DNA of 64,000 nucleotides from Maridesulfovibrio sp. (GCF_963676065.1 NZ_OY780933.1:4048501-4112500); one strand, 5' to 3'; shown: positions 32,787-42,081, counted from the stretch's first letter. Notes: generated by a model not told the origin, from the letters alone. Program-made: numbers and translations.

Positions 32787-33743
32787 ATGCTTTGGAACAA
32801 CCCTCCTGTTATGACCACAGCCAATGGTGACAAGCGACATGTTGGTTTTGAGTTGGAATTCACTGGTATTGATCTTGAATCAATCGGAAATATAATCTGC
32901 GAACTTTATGGCGGAGAATTAGAGACTGCATCTCCTTTCCAGCACAAAGTTGTGAACACAGAATTCGGTGATTTTATACTGGAAGTTGATTCACAGCAGC
33001 TAAAAGAAAAGCGTTACCTTGATTTTATCAACAAGCTAGGGATCACAATCGACGAGAATGAAGAACAGCTATTAGATAATGCTATGTATGACTTATCTAA
33101 AATAGCAGTCCCTTTTGAGCTGGTCACACCTCCCATACCGATCGACCGAATACCCGAGCTATCCACACTTAATGAAGAACTTTTTAAGATGCAGGCGAAA
33201 GGAACCAGAGCTTCTTTTCTGTATGGATTCGGTATGCAGTTCAACCCGGAACTGCCAGCACTGGATGCTGAGACGATTTTAAATTACCTGCGCTCTTTCT
33301 TCCTGCTTCAGCCTTGGCTCAAAGAGGAAATCAATGTTGATGTAACAAGACGCATAATGCCCTTCATCAACAATTTCGATCATGAATACATAGCGAAAGT
33401 CCTCCATCCAGAATATGCACCGGCCATTAAACAGCTCATTGACGACTATCTGGAATACAACCCCACCAGAAACCGCCCACTGGATATGACTTGTCTATTC
33501 GCATACATTGATAAAGAACGTACTTTCAAAAAGCTTAATGACAGCGCTCTGGTCAAGCCCCGCCCCACTTTCCACTATCGCCTTCCTGATTGCCGCATTG
33601 ACGAAAAAGAATGGTCTATTGCTCTTGAATGGAACCGGTGGGTCAAAATTGAAGAATTGGCATATAATAAAAAAGAGATTGAAAAACTCAGCAATAAATT
33701 CTTGAGGGAAAACAAAAACTATTTGGACAGAATATTCTCATAA
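32787..33743 (+). CDS. amidoligase-family enzyme
   Basis: A 318-residue protein. The start MLWNNPPVMTTANGDKRHVGFELEF resembles the amidoligase family (PF12224), which has a glutamine-synthetase-like fold. HVGFELEFTG is the metal-binding first strand, and FILEVDSQQL, PFELVTPPI and FGMQFNPEL supply later acidic/His active-site elements. The ATG at 32787 has GGAG at 6 bases; earlier in-frame ATGs lack a ribosome site. Amidoligases join carboxylates and amines using ATP. The next gene, 12 bases on, encodes a C26 gamma-glutamyl hydrolase, a known type of neighbour. The product is unknown. Confidence 0.8.
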   Translation: MLWNNPPVMTTANGDKRHVGFELEFTGIDLESIGNIICELYGGELETASPFQHKVVNTEFGDFILEVDSQQLKEKRYLDFINKLGITIDENEEQLLDNAMYDLSKIAVPFELVTPPIPIDRIPELSTLNEELFKMQAKGTRASFLYGFGMQFNPELPALDAETILNYLRSFFLLQPWLKEEINVDVTRRIMPFINNFDHEYIAKVLHPEYAPAIKQLIDDYLEYNPTRNRPLDMTCLFAYIDKERTFKKLNDSALVKPRPTFHYRLPDCRIDEKEWSIALEWNRWVKIEELAYNKKEIEKLSNKFLRENKNYLDRIFS

Positions 33744-33755
33744 GGCGATCAACCC

Positions 33756-34550
33756 ATGGACAAACCGGTAATCGGAGTTTGCACTGCGCACAAAGGAGGG
33801 ACCATCCCCTGGTTTTTCTTCCGGCTTAATATTTTCCTAGCCGGGGGAACTCCTTTGCGCATTACCCCGGAAAAGCCTTCCGCAATCGAAGCCGTGGACG
33901 GTTTAATCGTTTCCGGGGGCGCGGACATTTCAGCGGAATTATATGCCGAAAACGCAGCCACTGAAATCATTAAAAAATCGAAAGAGAACAGTCCCGATAA
34001 AAATTTATTTGAAATTATTTTCAACTCTGTCCTAGGTATCACAGCCTATCTCTTGAGAAGCATATTCGGGCTGAAGCAAGCCCCGCATGAAGCAGCCCAA
34101 AGAGATAAACTTGAGTCGCTTCTTCTTCGCGAAGCCATTGAGCATGATATTCCGGTTCTTGGCATTTGCAGAGGAATGCAGATGCTCAACGTAATTAAAG
34201 GCGGAACTTTATACCAAGAGGTGGCCGACGTTTATGAAGATGTCCACCACCCGTACACGGTACTACCCCATAAAAGAATTCTCGTTAAAGAAGGAAGCAA
34301 ACTACAGGAGATATTGAAGGCCACAAACGTTCAAGTAAATGCTCTCCACCATCAGGCTGTAAATATTTTAGGAGAGGATCTGAGCATCTCAGCAACTGAT
34401 GAAAACGATATGGTTGAAGCAATCGAAGCCGAAACAGGATTTATCCTCGGTGTTCAATGGCATCCTGAATTTTTGATTTCCTCAAAGCAGCAGCGCAACC
34501 TTTTCAAAAGCCTTGTCACTGCCTCTAAAAAGAGTATCGGCTCGCACTGA
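33756..34550 (+). CDS. gamma-glutamyl-gamma-aminobutyrate hydrolase-family peptidase (C26)
   Basis: A 264-residue class I glutamine-amidotransferase-like hydrolase. VDGLIVSGGADISAELY, the nucleophile elbow VLGICRGMQMLNVIKGGTLY (Cys near residue 136), ALHHQAVN and VQWHPEF (His near 235) are the C26/PuuD pattern. It should cleave gamma-glutamyl amide bonds. A hydrophobic stretch at about residues 85-105 (FNSVLGITAYLLRSIFG) is unusual for PuuD and may be a membrane-contact helix. It is coupled to the amidoligase gene, suggesting linked bond formation and hydrolysis (inference). Confidence 0.88.
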   Translation: MDKPVIGVCTAHKGGTIPWFFFRLNIFLAGGTPLRITPEKPSAIEAVDGLIVSGGADISAELYAENAATEIIKKSKENSPDKNLFEIIFNSVLGITAYLLRSIFGLKQAPHEAAQRDKLESLLLREAIEHDIPVLGICRGMQMLNVIKGGTLYQEVADVYEDVHHPYTVLPHKRILVKEGSKLQEILKATNVQVNALHHQAVNILGEDLSISATDENDMVEAIEAETGFILGVQWHPEFLISSKQQRNLFKSLVTASKKSIGSH

Positions 34551-34638
34551 CATGTACCTCTTTCGAGGCAGCTCTCCTCCACTCACGACATAATTACATC
34601 ATGATTTTTTGATAAGCTAAAAAATATATTTCGCATTA

Positions 34639-34668
34639 TTGACAGGCCAAAAATCTGCTTTACTAATT
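34639..34668 (+). promoter_or_regulatory. possible sigma-70 promoter for the Hsp20 gene
   Basis: A perfect TTGACA at 34639 is followed after 17 bases by ACTAAT, a moderate -10 match. It is about 45 bases upstream of the ATG. No CIRCE-type inverted repeat is seen. Confidence 0.45.
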
Positions 34669-34709
34669 TATTGATGACCCTAACTTTAAACACTTTCAAG
34701 GAGGATGCT

Positions 34710-35279
34710 ATGAGCATTTCTAAGCTGAATCCCTGGAACTGGTTCAAGAAGGAAAGCGAACACGAAAGGACCCTTCCGATTAAACAAACGGGACTGGGCG
34801 TAAGTGGTTACGCTTCTCCGATTGACCGTTTCCACGCGGACTTTGATCGTATGGTAGATTCAATGTTCTCAGACTTCGGCATGCCATCGCCAAGGCAATT
34901 CTTTGACAAAGTTGAACCGGGCTTTGGTAAGACGAGCATTAAACCCAAAGTAGATGTTTACGGAACAGATAACGAGTATGTAATTGAAGCCGAGCTTCCC
35001 GGCATTGAGGAAAAAGACTTATCTATTGATCTTAAAGATGATGTTCTGGTTCTCTCTGCCGAGATGAAGCATGAAGAAAAAACTGAAGAAAAAGGCTACT
35101 ACAGAGTCGAGCGTTCATATGGCTCATTCAAAAGAGTCCTGAATGTTCCTGAAGATGCAGACAAAGAAAATATAACTGCGAAATTAAACAAGGGCATACT
35201 TCGCGTTACCATGCCCAGAACAAAACTTGTTGAAAGCAATTCGAGAAAAATCGCAATCGAAAGTTCTACTTCTCAATAA
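34710..35279 (+). CDS. Hsp20 / alpha-crystallin small heat shock protein
   Basis: A 189-residue small heat shock protein. After an N-terminal region with NPWNWFKKESEH, the alpha-crystallin domain runs from about residue 85 (KPKVDVYGTDNEYVIEAELP). It includes LPGIEEKDLSIDLKDDVLVL and the family-typical GILRVTMPR near the end. It binds unfolding proteins without ATP. AAGGAGG lies close to the ATG at 34710, which sets the start. A zinc-ribbon gene follows 67 bases later. Confidence 0.95.
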   Translation: MSISKLNPWNWFKKESEHERTLPIKQTGLGVSGYASPIDRFHADFDRMVDSMFSDFGMPSPRQFFDKVEPGFGKTSIKPKVDVYGTDNEYVIEAELPGIEEKDLSIDLKDDVLVLSAEMKHEEKTEEKGYYRVERSYGSFKRVLNVPEDADKENITAKLNKGILRVTMPRTKLVESNSRKIAIESSTSQ

Positions 35280-35346
35280 CCCCCTTAATACTGTTATATG
35301 GCCCCAGTTCCGGCTGGGGTCTAAACTCATGCTACAAGGAGGACTT

Positions 35347-35529
35347 ATGGTCCATAAATGTTTGAATTGTGGTTGGACTGGGCACTGGTATGAACTGATA
35401 CACGAAACCATGTGCCCAAAATGCAGATGCAGTACTATGCGCGTAAGTGAAACTAAAGCCAGCATGCATCAAACTGAGCAAGCAGCTTTTTCCTATAAGA
35501 CAGCAGGATCTCCTCCCAAAACTGCATAA
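35347..35529 (+). CDS. small zinc-ribbon protein
   Basis: A 60-residue protein starting MVHKCLNCGWTGHWYELIHE. Two cysteine pairs (CLNC and CPKC, 17 residues between them) form a zinc-ribbon-like unit, followed by CRCSTMRV. The C-terminal 25 residues are polar and probably flexible. The ATG is chosen for the strong AAGGAGG just upstream; a longer open frame overlapping hsp20 is not credible. It is probably in the hsp20 operon and its function is unknown. Confidence 0.7.
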   Translation: MVHKCLNCGWTGHWYELIHETMCPKCRCSTMRVSETKASMHQTEQAAFSYKTAGSPPKTA

Positions 35530-35607
35530 TAAGCTCAATACATAGCGCACATTTAAAGACACATTATTCAGCATTGCACCAGTATAACAGTGCAGAAATA
35601 AATATCA

Positions 35608-35643
35608 AAAGCCCTCGACCCTCTAGGAACCGAGGGCTTAATT
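35608..35643 (+). terminator. terminator after the zinc-ribbon gene
   Basis: A 9-bp stem (AAGCCCTCG/CGAGGGCTT) with a loop of about 13 bases and a short TTAATT tail. Confidence 0.55.
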
Positions 35644-35842
35644 ATGGTCTGATAGAATTTTTCCGCAAAACTCAAAAGTGAAAATGATCACATAGTTCAA
35701 GTGATTTGATTCATAAATTACACCCAAACCAATCTCCGTTTGTGAATTTTGTAGAGAATAGCCGCAAAATATAAAAATGTTGTTTCAAGTCTTCGCGGGT
35801 GATATGCTAAATTGCTTACAATTTCACAACCGGAGAAAAAAA

Positions 35843-38260
35843 ATGAAACTAAACACCAAACTTATCCTGCCGCAACTTATCGTTGTTGTTTTGCTGGGAT
35901 GCATAAGTTTTTATATTATTGACCAATCATTCACAGAACTAAAAAGAATGTATGTTGAATCAAAAGTTAACAATGCATTCATATCAGTTAAGAACAGTAT
36001 AAACGACTCCGCCAAGGCCGCTCAACATCTTGCCGCTTTGTTTTCGCAAAGACCGGATGTGGTTGAAGCATTCAAAATAGCCCATTCCGGAAACATCGAC
36101 AACGAACGCTCACCCGAAACTCAGAGAGCTCGCGAAAACATCAGGCAAGAACTGAAATCAGAACTGAAAGGCTATCAGGCATTAGGAGAAGGAAAGATAC
36201 GGCTGCATTTCCACTTGCCCAATGGCAGGAGCCTTGTACGTCTTTGGCGCGATAAACAGGCGAAAAGAAACGGCAAATGGGTAGATATTTCCGATGACAT
36301 ATCAAGTTTCCGCCAGACAGTTCTGGACGTCAATCAAACAGGAAAAGCCGTTGGCGGGATTGAATTGGGACGAGGCGGGTTCGCCATCAGAGGACTCATT
36401 CCGGTAAAAGATGCTTCCGGCAACACGCTAGGATCAGTGGAAGTCTTAAAGAGTTTCAAACCGGTTTTGCAGAGTGTTGAGAATGCGGGGATATCCACAA
36501 TGCTCTTCATGAACAAAGATCTACTGAGCACGTCTACTTCTTTGCAAGATGAATCTAAATACCCGGTAATCAACGACTACGTACTGGTAAGCGCTACCGA
36601 CAAAAATAAATATACCGGTCTTCTGAGCAAACAACTGCTGGATGAAGGAAGAACCAAGAGAATCATCCAAAACATGGACAATATAGCATTAGCTACATTG
36701 CCCATAACTGACTATCGCGGCAAACAGGTTGGTGTCCTAATCGGCGTTTTAAACATCGAGAAACTGGCTGTACTTTCAAGTACCGCCAATACATGGTTGC
36801 TGATTTGCCTCGCCGCCATTTTGATTATCCCATTAATTTTCATATACCTGAGCCTCTCAATTCAAATACTTAAACCGGTCCGGGCCATCTCAGAGAAAAT
36901 AAGGGATATTAATGAAGACCGGGCCGATCTCGATAGTACAATGGAAATCAGGTTTGATGACGAGATCGGGAATCTGTGCAAACTATTCAACGACATGCTC
37001 GGTAAATTGTCAGAAATGGTTACCAGTATGCAAGTGTACGTAGATGTCGTGAATGCTGTTCCGGATCCTATTTTTGTGGTTGATAAAAAATTCAACCTGC
37101 TTCTGACAAACAAAGCTGTAGCGGATTTCTCCGGCTTAAGTGACGAGAGAATAAGCGAAAGTAAATGCTCGAACATTTTTAAAACAAAAATATGTTCCAC
37201 AGAAAGATGCCCTATCGAAAAAAGCATGCGGACCGGCCGGGAAAACAAAGCTGAAATTCTATTACTCCAGGACAGTCATGGTAATGATATCCATATACAG
37301 CCAGTTGCTACTCCGCTCAAAAACTCAAAAGGTGAAACTTTCGGTTATCTTGAGGTAGCCCGAAATGTCAGTGACCTTGTAGAGAAAGAGAATGCAATTA
37401 ATATCCAACTGGACAAAATTAACGAGGTTAACAACTCTACAAAAATAGCTTCAGCAAAAGTATCCGGTAGTTGTATTGACCTTGAGCAGGAAATGAAAGC
37501 AGTTGATGACTCAGTTTTCAGTCAGCAAAGGCTGCTATCCGAAACTGTCTCAGCTATGGGGCAAATGAACGCAAGCGTACTTGATGTTGCCGAAAATGCA
37601 GGCCGGGCATCCGAAAAATCTCATGAAACCCGTGACCGCGCCGAGACCGGAGCTGCGATAGTACTTAATGCAACAACCGCTATCACAGAAGTAAAGCACC
37701 AAACAGAACTCATGAGCGAGATAATGGGCAAAATGGAAGACCGAGCGGAAAGCATAGGTACAGTTCTCAACGTAATTAACGACATAGCAGATCAAACCAA
37801 TCTCCTTGCCCTTAATGCCGCGATTGAAGCAGCCAGAGCAGGTGAGGCTGGCCGCGGATTTGCCGTTGTTGCAGATGAAGTTAGAAAGCTTGCAGAAAAA
37901 ACCGTGGATGCCACTAAAGAGGTCGAAACTGTTATCACCGAGTTACGCGACCAGACAAGTAAATCTAAAAACATTACTGACGAGACACAAACGCTCGCAG
38001 TAAGGGCAGCTGAATATGCAGAAAAATCAGGGAGTCAATTAAAAGAGATCGTTGCCTTTATTCAAGAGTCTACCACGGACATAACAAACATTGCTGCCGC
38101 TGTTGAAGAACAATCAGCCAGCTCAGAAGAAATCAATCGCTCGATAGGCGAGGTAGACGAACTAGCCGCTGCAATTAGTGAAAGAGTCAAAGTTTCAACA
38201 GAATCTTTAAAGACCCTCGTCCAACTGTCGGAGGAGCTTGAAGACATCTCCAGTAAATAA
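35843..38260 (+). CDS. methyl-accepting chemotaxis protein with a cysteine-containing PAS-like domain
   Basis: An 805-residue chemoreceptor. TM1 is near residues 6-28 ([18 protein letters not shown]). A periplasmic sensor follows to about 310, then TM2 ([18 protein letters not shown]) and HAMP. A PAS-like region at about 395-510 includes [16 protein letters not shown]. The signalling domain carries the hairpin tip [20 protein letters not shown] and [19 protein letters not shown]. The cysteine cluster may bind metal or haem or sense redox (inference). The ATG at 35843 has GGAG 7 bases upstream. Monocistronic; no sigma-28 or sigma-54 promoter is obvious. Confidence 0.92.
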   Translation: MKLNTKLILPQLIVVVLLGCISFYIIDQSFTELKRMYVESKVNNAFISVKNSINDSAKAAQHLAALFSQRPDVVEAFKIAHSGNIDNERSPETQRARENIRQELKSELKGYQALGEGKIRLHFHLPNGRSLVRLWRDKQAKRNGKWVDISDDISSFRQTVLDVNQTGKAVGGIELGRGGFAIRGLIPVKDASGNTLGSVEVLKSFKPVLQSVENAGISTMLFMNKDLLSTSTSLQDESKYPVINDYVLVSATDKNKYTGLLSKQLLDEGRTKRIIQNMDNIALATLPITDYRGKQVGVLIGVLNIEKLAVLSSTANTWLLICLAAILIIPLIFIYLSLSIQILKPVRAISEKIRDINEDRADLDSTMEIRFDDEIGNLCKLFNDMLGKLSEMVTSMQVYVDVVNAVPDPIFVVDKKFNLLLTNKAVADFSGLSDERISESKCSNIFKTKICSTERCPIEKSMRTGRENKAEILLLQDSHGNDIHIQPVATPLKNSKGETFGYLEVARNVSDLVEKENAINIQLDKINEVNNSTKIASAKVSGSCIDLEQEMKAVDDSVFSQQRLLSETVSAMGQMNASVLDVAENAGRASEKSHETRDRAETGAAIVLNATTAITEVKHQTELMSEIMGKMEDRAESIGTVLNVINDIADQTNLLALNAAIEAARAGEAGRGFAVVADEVRKLAEKTVDATKEVETVITELRDQTSKSKNITDETQTLAVRAAEYAEKSGSQLKEIVAFIQESTTDITNIAAAVEEQSASSEEINRSIGEVDELAAAISERVKVSTESLKTLVQLSEELEDISSK

Positions 38261-38280
38261 GCCTTCTTTAGACCATCGAA

Positions 38281-38316
38281 AGGAGTCAGCCGATACCACG
38301 GTTGGCTCCTTTTTTA
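38281..38316 (+). terminator. terminator after the chemoreceptor gene
   Basis: An 11-bp stem with two wobble pairs (AGGAGTCAGCC with GGTTGGCTCCT) around an 8-base loop, then six T. Confidence 0.85.
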
Positions 38317-38358
38317 TAAAAAAAGTTCTAAGAATAAAACCATAGACTAAAGAGATTC

Positions 38359-38640
38359 TTAACTGCCCCGATAATCCTGACTATGCCGCAACACTCGCAA
38401 AATCTCGACATCTTCATTGCAGCAGTACGCCACAAGATAGGCCCCTTTAAGCACAATCAACTCACGAGTTCCCGGCACTCTGCCAGCTCGTCCTATTTGG
38501 GGATGCTGCTCCAAACTCTTCACATTCTTTAATATGGCTGAGACTACTTTTCTAGCTGACCTTGGATCATCCTGACTTATGTATTCGGAAATTGAATCCA
38601 AATCCTGAACGGCCCGTTCAAGCCATTTAATCCTCGGCAT
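38359..38640 (-). CDS. RelE/ParE-family toxin
   Basis: A 93-residue toxin. It has IKWLERAVQDLDSISEYISQ, QHPQIGRAGRVPGTREL and the C-terminal VEILRVLRHSQDYR, the ParE/RelE fold pattern. ParE members inhibit gyrase and RelE members cleave ribosome-bound mRNA; the sequence is closer to ParE. Its start overlaps the end of the antitoxin gene by 14 bases, the normal toxin-antitoxin arrangement. Confidence 0.92.
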   Translation of the reverse strand: MPRIKWLERAVQDLDSISEYISQDDPRSARKVVSAILKNVKSLEQHPQIGRAGRVPGTRELIVLKGAYLVAYCCNEDVEILRVLRHSQDYRGS

Positions 38641-38878
38641 ACTTTGCCTCTAAATCTTCCTGAGAGGTCCACTTAGCTTCTGGACTTCTAGCTTCATCCA
38701 GCCCTTCCTGAATCGCTTTGACCTGCCATTCATTAACATCAAGATAACTGGAAATAGCTTCGCCAAACAAAAAGGCCTTCGATCTATTCGTTGCCTGAGC
38801 CAGCTTTTCAACACGCTCTTTCATTTCAGAAGTCATTCGAATTGTTACTACTTCGCTCTTCGGTTCTTTGCTTATCAT
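38627..38878 (-). CDS. ribbon-helix-helix antitoxin
   Basis: An 83-residue protein. The N-terminal VVTIRMTSEMKERVEKLAQ, followed by TNRSKAFLFGEAI, is a ribbon-helix-helix DNA-binding domain. The acidic C-terminal half (LDEARSPEAKWTSQEDLEAK) would wrap the toxin. It should neutralise the downstream ParE-like toxin and repress its own promoter through the repeats at 38897-38923. A GGAGG ribosome site precedes the ATG. Confidence 0.9.
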   Translation of the reverse strand: MISKEPKSEVVTIRMTSEMKERVEKLAQATNRSKAFLFGEAISSYLDVNEWQVKAIQEGLDEARSPEAKWTSQEDLEAKYAED

Positions 38879-38896
38879 TTTTCATGTCCTCCATTT

Positions 38897-38923
38897 GTAT
38901 TACAACATATTACACTGTAATAC
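38897..38923. promoter_or_regulatory. putative operator of the toxin-antitoxin operon
   Basis: GTATTACA pairs with TGTAATAC across 11 bases, and an extra TATTAC lies in between. That gives three half-sites, two in direct repeat 10 bases apart and one inverted. The element is 18 bases upstream of the antitoxin ATG, as expected for RHH autoregulation. Confidence 0.6.
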
Positions 38924-39035
38924 GAAAGCCAAGTCTTTGTTTTTGAGATTTTCATAGAAAAGATGAAAACGGAGTCGAGAGGAATAGAAACATTTCAAAC
39001 AACTCCAGCAAAAATCATTTTGCTATTCTTCGGAC

Positions 39036-39209
39036 ACTGGACTGAACGTTGACAGTTGGAAAAAGGAAGTGGCCCGGATGTTTCGTTACGGCAAAAGCAA
39101 CGGAACAACTGAAGGATCTCATCGCAAAATGAAGCTCATCCAGAGGTCGGCATAGGGGTTTAGCTACTTAGAAAATTACCGTCTAGGTGTGCGGATTTTG
39201 TGCGGGTAG
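39036..39209 (+). pseudogene. ISL3-family transposase relic (C-terminal fragment)
   Basis: Reading from about 39036 gives LNVDSWKKEVARMFRYGKSN, then TTEGSHRKMKLIQRSA, a stop codon at 39156, and GFSYLENYRLGVRILCG before a second stop. This matches the usual end of ISL3-type DDE transposases (TEG.HNKMK..QR.AYGFRNF.NYRLRV). The stop sits where tyrosine is expected. The rest of the gene and both IS ends are missing, so this is an old remnant. Confidence 0.7.
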
Positions 39210-39383
39210 TCGGGAAAAAATCACGGCGGAAAATCTGATTAATCGGGCTTGCGCCCCTTTGTTTAGTGTAGACCCGTTAAGGCTTGAGTAACTTTCTAAC
39301 AAAAAAACTGGTTACTCAAACTCTTACTCAATAAAAAGGTCTGTATCAACCTACCCCATGAAATCTCGTGGAACTTAGAAAAC

Positions 39384-39410
39384 AAAAAAGCCCTGCTATT
39401 GCAGGGCTTT
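39384..39410 (-). terminator. terminator after tRNA-Ser(UGA)
   Basis: A perfect 10-bp stem (AAAGCCCTGC/GCAGGGCTTT) with a 4-base loop, followed on the minus strand by a T-rich run. It is 34 bases past the tRNA. Confidence 0.85.
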
Positions 39411-39443
39411 CGCCACTCTATGCTATCGAGTGGAATTATTAAC

Positions 39444-39535
39444 TGGCGGAGAGGGAGGGATTCGAACCCCCGGAAGGCTCGCACCTTCAATAGTTTTCAA
39501 GACTACCGCGTTCAACCGGACTCTGCCACCTCTCC
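39444..39535 (-). tRNA. tRNA-Ser (anticodon UGA)
   Basis: A 92-base class II tRNA on the minus strand. The acceptor GGAGAGG pairs with CCTCTCC-type sequence before an encoded GCCA end. The anticodon loop CTTGAAA gives UGA, a long variable arm follows, and the T loop reads GGTTCGAATCC. A NarL-type regulator gene ends about 75 bases upstream in the same direction. Confidence 0.95.
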
Positions 39536-39609
39536 AAAAGGTGAGACAAGAATTTTCCCGAACTTGCCTCAAATGTCAACCTTTTTTTGAAAATAATTTA
39601 TATATATCT

Positions 39610-40266
39610 TTAAAGAAAAATACCTCGGTTTTTCAACTCTTCGCCATAGGCCATGAGCTCTGCCTTTGAACGCATCCCGAGCTTCTTCATCAGATTAGAA
39701 CGGTGCTTTTCCACGGTCTTGATGCTGATAACAAGCAGGTCGGCAATTTCCCGATTCTTGTATCCCGCAAGAATCTGCTTTAAAATTTCACGCTCACGCT
39801 CGGTAAGGGAATCCAGACTATCACTGCTCCTGCTTCGTTCCTTTTGTAAAAAACCTTTTGCCACCTCGGCTGATATATCCGGTGCGAGATAGACTTTGCC
39901 CTCCATCACCGTTTCTATCGCCATGACCAGTTCTTTACTGGATGAAGTCTTCAGCACGTAGCCACAGGCCCCTGCATCAAGGGCGGAATAAATATGATCA
40001 GGCTCCACATGAGCGGTCAATGCCAGAAACTTTGTCCTGACATCTCCGGTGAGTTCCTGAATGGCCTGCACTCCGCTTTTGACGGGCATAGACAAATCCA
40101 TCAGTGCCACATCCGGATTCAATCTCCTGCAAAGCCGCACAGCCTCTTCCCCGTTTTCAGCCATACCAAGTACACTGATTCCGGGCTGGGACTTAAGGAT
40201 CGTACTCAACCCCTCCCTGACAAGAGCATGATCATCAGCAATAACAACTTTAATCAGATTTATCAT
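39610..40266 (-). CDS. NarL/FixJ-family response regulator (orphan)
   Basis: A 218-residue two-domain regulator. The receiver (residues 1-120) starts MINLIKVVIADDHALVREGL, with phospho-acceptor Asp in VALMDLSMP, Thr in ALTAH and Lys in YVLKTSSSKEL. A LuxR-type helix-turn-helix follows, with LTEREREILKQILAGYKNRE and SIKTVEKHRSNLMKKLG. The start at 40266 fits homologues, with AGGTG upstream; the longer frame is unlikely. No histidine kinase gene is nearby, so its partner is elsewhere. It lies between two tRNA-Ser genes in the same direction. Confidence 0.93.
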   Translation of the reverse strand: MINLIKVVIADDHALVREGLSTILKSQPGISVLGMAENGEEAVRLCRRLNPDVALMDLSMPVKSGVQAIQELTGDVRTKFLALTAHVEPDHIYSALDAGACGYVLKTSSSKELVMAIETVMEGKVYLAPDISAEVAKGFLQKERSRSSDSLDSLTEREREILKQILAGYKNREIADLLVISIKTVEKHRSNLMKKLGMRSKAELMAYGEELKNRGIFL

Positions 40267-40390
40267 TAAGCACCTGAAGGCAGCACATAAAAGGATTTCA
40301 GTTACAAACAATAACGTAAATACTTAGCAGAAAAGCATCGTATCTTGCAACTGAGGAGGACACATAACAAGAGCAAAATTGCGGCACCGT

Positions 40391-40424
40391 AAAAAAAAGG
40401 CAGCCGGATACTTCCAGCTGCCTA
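40391..40424 (-). terminator. terminator after tRNA-Ser(GCU)
   Basis: A 6-bp GC-rich stem (GGCAGC/GCTGCC) with a loop of about 12 bases, followed on the minus strand by eight T. Confidence 0.8.
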
Positions 40425-40435
40425 GTACTTTCATG

Positions 40436-40530
40436 TGGCGGAGAGGGAGGGATTTGAACCCTCGATAGAGTTTTAAGCCCTATACTCGCTTAGCAGGCGA
40501 GCGCCTTCAGCCGTGCTCGGCCACCTCTCC
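40436..40530 (-). tRNA. tRNA-Ser (anticodon GCU)
   Basis: A 95-base class II tRNA on the minus strand with acceptor GGAGAGG, anticodon loop CTGCTAA (GCU) inside the stem CTCGC/GCGAG, a long variable arm, T loop GGTTCAAATCC and an encoded CCA. It is 100 bases downstream of der and may be co-transcribed with it. Confidence 0.95.
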
Positions 40531-40630
40531 GTATATGTAGTGAGAAACGCGAAGCGCTTCACTCACTCAGGAAGCGTTGTAATATCTCCGCAGGTCCTAA
40601 TTGTCAACAGTATTTTAAATATTTCTACAA

Positions 40631-41980
40631 TTATTTATGAACTATGTCTTCTTTGGCTCTGAAGGTAGACCGGAAAACAACGTTTAGCGGTGCAATCTTC
40701 ACGTTCAATATCTTCCTGAGCCTGTTTTCCAGAAAACGCTGATAGGTCGGCTTAATCAGCTTCTCGTCATTGATAAAGAAAATAAACGTAGGTGGTTCTT
40801 CGTCCGCTTGTGTGACGTACTTAAACTTCGCCCTTCTGCGTTTGACCACCGGAGGCTGATGCTTTTCGACGATTTCCTTCATGATGCGGTTCAGCTGCCC
40901 AGTCGAAATACGGATCGAACACTCAGCCTTAAGCTTGCTGGCAAGAGCAAGAATCCCGCCCAGTCCGGATTTGGATATGCATGATGTATACACAACAGGG
41001 ACATGATGCGCGATACGCAGGGCTCTTTCAAAGCCTTCACGCAGAGCGGTACGCTCCTGCTTGGAAACAAGATCAATCTTGTTGACGGTGATGATAAAGG
41101 GAACGGCCTCGCGCAGCAGATATTCCAGCAGACGTTTATCCTGCTTGGTAATTCCGGCAAGAGCATCCACAACCATGATGGTTACATCTGCCTTGGCACT
41201 GCTTCTTAAAGCACGCACAACGCTGAACCGTTCGATAGTATCAGTTATGTTTGTCCGACGGCGCACCCCGGCTGTGTCCACAAAAGTATACATTTTGCCG
41301 CCGCTGGCAAAAGTAACATCCACGCTGTCACGGGTGGTTCCGGCCACGTCACTTACGATGACACGCTCTTCACCGGTCAATGCATTGACCATGGAGGACT
41401 TACCGGCATTGGGTCGACCGAGCATTGCGATCTTGAGACCTTTGGCCTCCTCATCTTCTTCGTATTCAATCCCGGTGGCAAGGGCCATATCCGCGACTTT
41501 TTCACGAAGTTCCAGAAGATTGAAGCCGTGCTCAGCGGAAACAGGCATTATTTCAAAACCGAGAGAATGGAAATCAGCAGTGGCCTGTGCTTCCATCTCG
41601 GCACCGTCAACCTTATTAACCAGCAGCAGAATAGGTTTGTTGCTCTGGCGAATATATGCGGCAACCTGCTCATCAAGCGGAGTGAGACCGATACGCCCGT
41701 CAACAACAAGAATAAGGGAATGCGCAGACTCAATAGCTTCACGGGCCTGTTCAAAAATATCACTCTGAAACTCTTCAGAATCATTATCACTTTCCATGAC
41801 CAGACCGCCGGTATCGATCAGGGCGTAATGAGTGCCGTTGTAGTGGCCCTCAGCGTAAATACGGTCACGGGTGATACCGGGCATATCATGTGTGATAGCC
41901 CTTTTTTTTCTCAACAACCTGTTGAATAATGTGGACTTTCCTACATTAGGTCGTCCGATAAGTGCGATGGTTGGCAGCAT
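40631..41980 (-). CDS. der: ribosome biogenesis GTPase Der (EngA)
   Basis: A 449-residue protein with two tandem G domains. Domain 1 has IALIGRPNVGKSTLFNRLL, DMPGITRD, DTGGL and NKVD. Domain 2 has IAMLGRPNAGKSSMVNAL, DVAGTTRDS, DTAGVRR and NKID. A KH-like C-terminal domain (PPTFIFFINDEKLIKPTYQR) follows. Der is needed for 50S subunit maturation. GGAGG precedes the ATG at 41980; upstream in-frame starts are not supported. A long antisense frame here is a by-product of codon usage. Confidence 0.97.
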   Translation of the reverse strand: MLPTIALIGRPNVGKSTLFNRLLRKKRAITHDMPGITRDRIYAEGHYNGTHYALIDTGGLVMESDNDSEEFQSDIFEQAREAIESAHSLILVVDGRIGLTPLDEQVAAYIRQSNKPILLLVNKVDGAEMEAQATADFHSLGFEIMPVSAEHGFNLLELREKVADMALATGIEYEEDEEAKGLKIAMLGRPNAGKSSMVNALTGEERVIVSDVAGTTRDSVDVTFASGGKMYTFVDTAGVRRRTNITDTIERFSVVRALRSSAKADVTIMVVDALAGITKQDKRLLEYLLREAVPFIITVNKIDLVSKQERTALREGFERALRIAHHVPVVYTSCISKSGLGGILALASKLKAECSIRISTGQLNRIMKEIVEKHQPPVVKRRRAKFKYVTQADEEPPTFIFFINDEKLIKPTYQRFLENRLRKILNVKIAPLNVVFRSTFRAKEDIVHK

Positions 41981-42049
41981 GGCCGTCCTCCGAAAAATGA
42001 ACGTGAACAAGCCGAAAAATTATAATATCCGCACTGCTCACTATATATC

Positions 42050-42081
42050 AAAAAAAGCGGGAAGACATCTGCTTCCCGCTA
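42050..42081 (-). terminator. terminator after mtnA
   Basis: A perfect 8-bp stem (GCGGGAAG/CTTCCCGC) with a 7-base loop, followed on the minus strand by a T run. It lies about 140 bases beyond the mtnA stop, just upstream of der. Confidence 0.8.

Larger units (their letters stand above)
38924..39443. other. gene-poor stretch holding a transposase relic and a tRNA terminator
   Basis: About 500 bases between the antitoxin and tRNA-Ser. Apart from the ISL3-like relic and the tRNA terminator described separately, I see no gene. No duplicated tRNA 3' end that would mark an attachment site was found. Confidence 0.5.

Noticed and set aside
39229..39443. Attachment-site duplication of tRNA-Ser
   Set aside because: No repeat of the tRNA 3' end was found in the flank within the window.
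41061..41768. Plus-strand open frame of 235 codons across der
   Set aside because: Antisense shadow of the two conserved G domains; composition is Ser/Arg/Thr-rich without family features.
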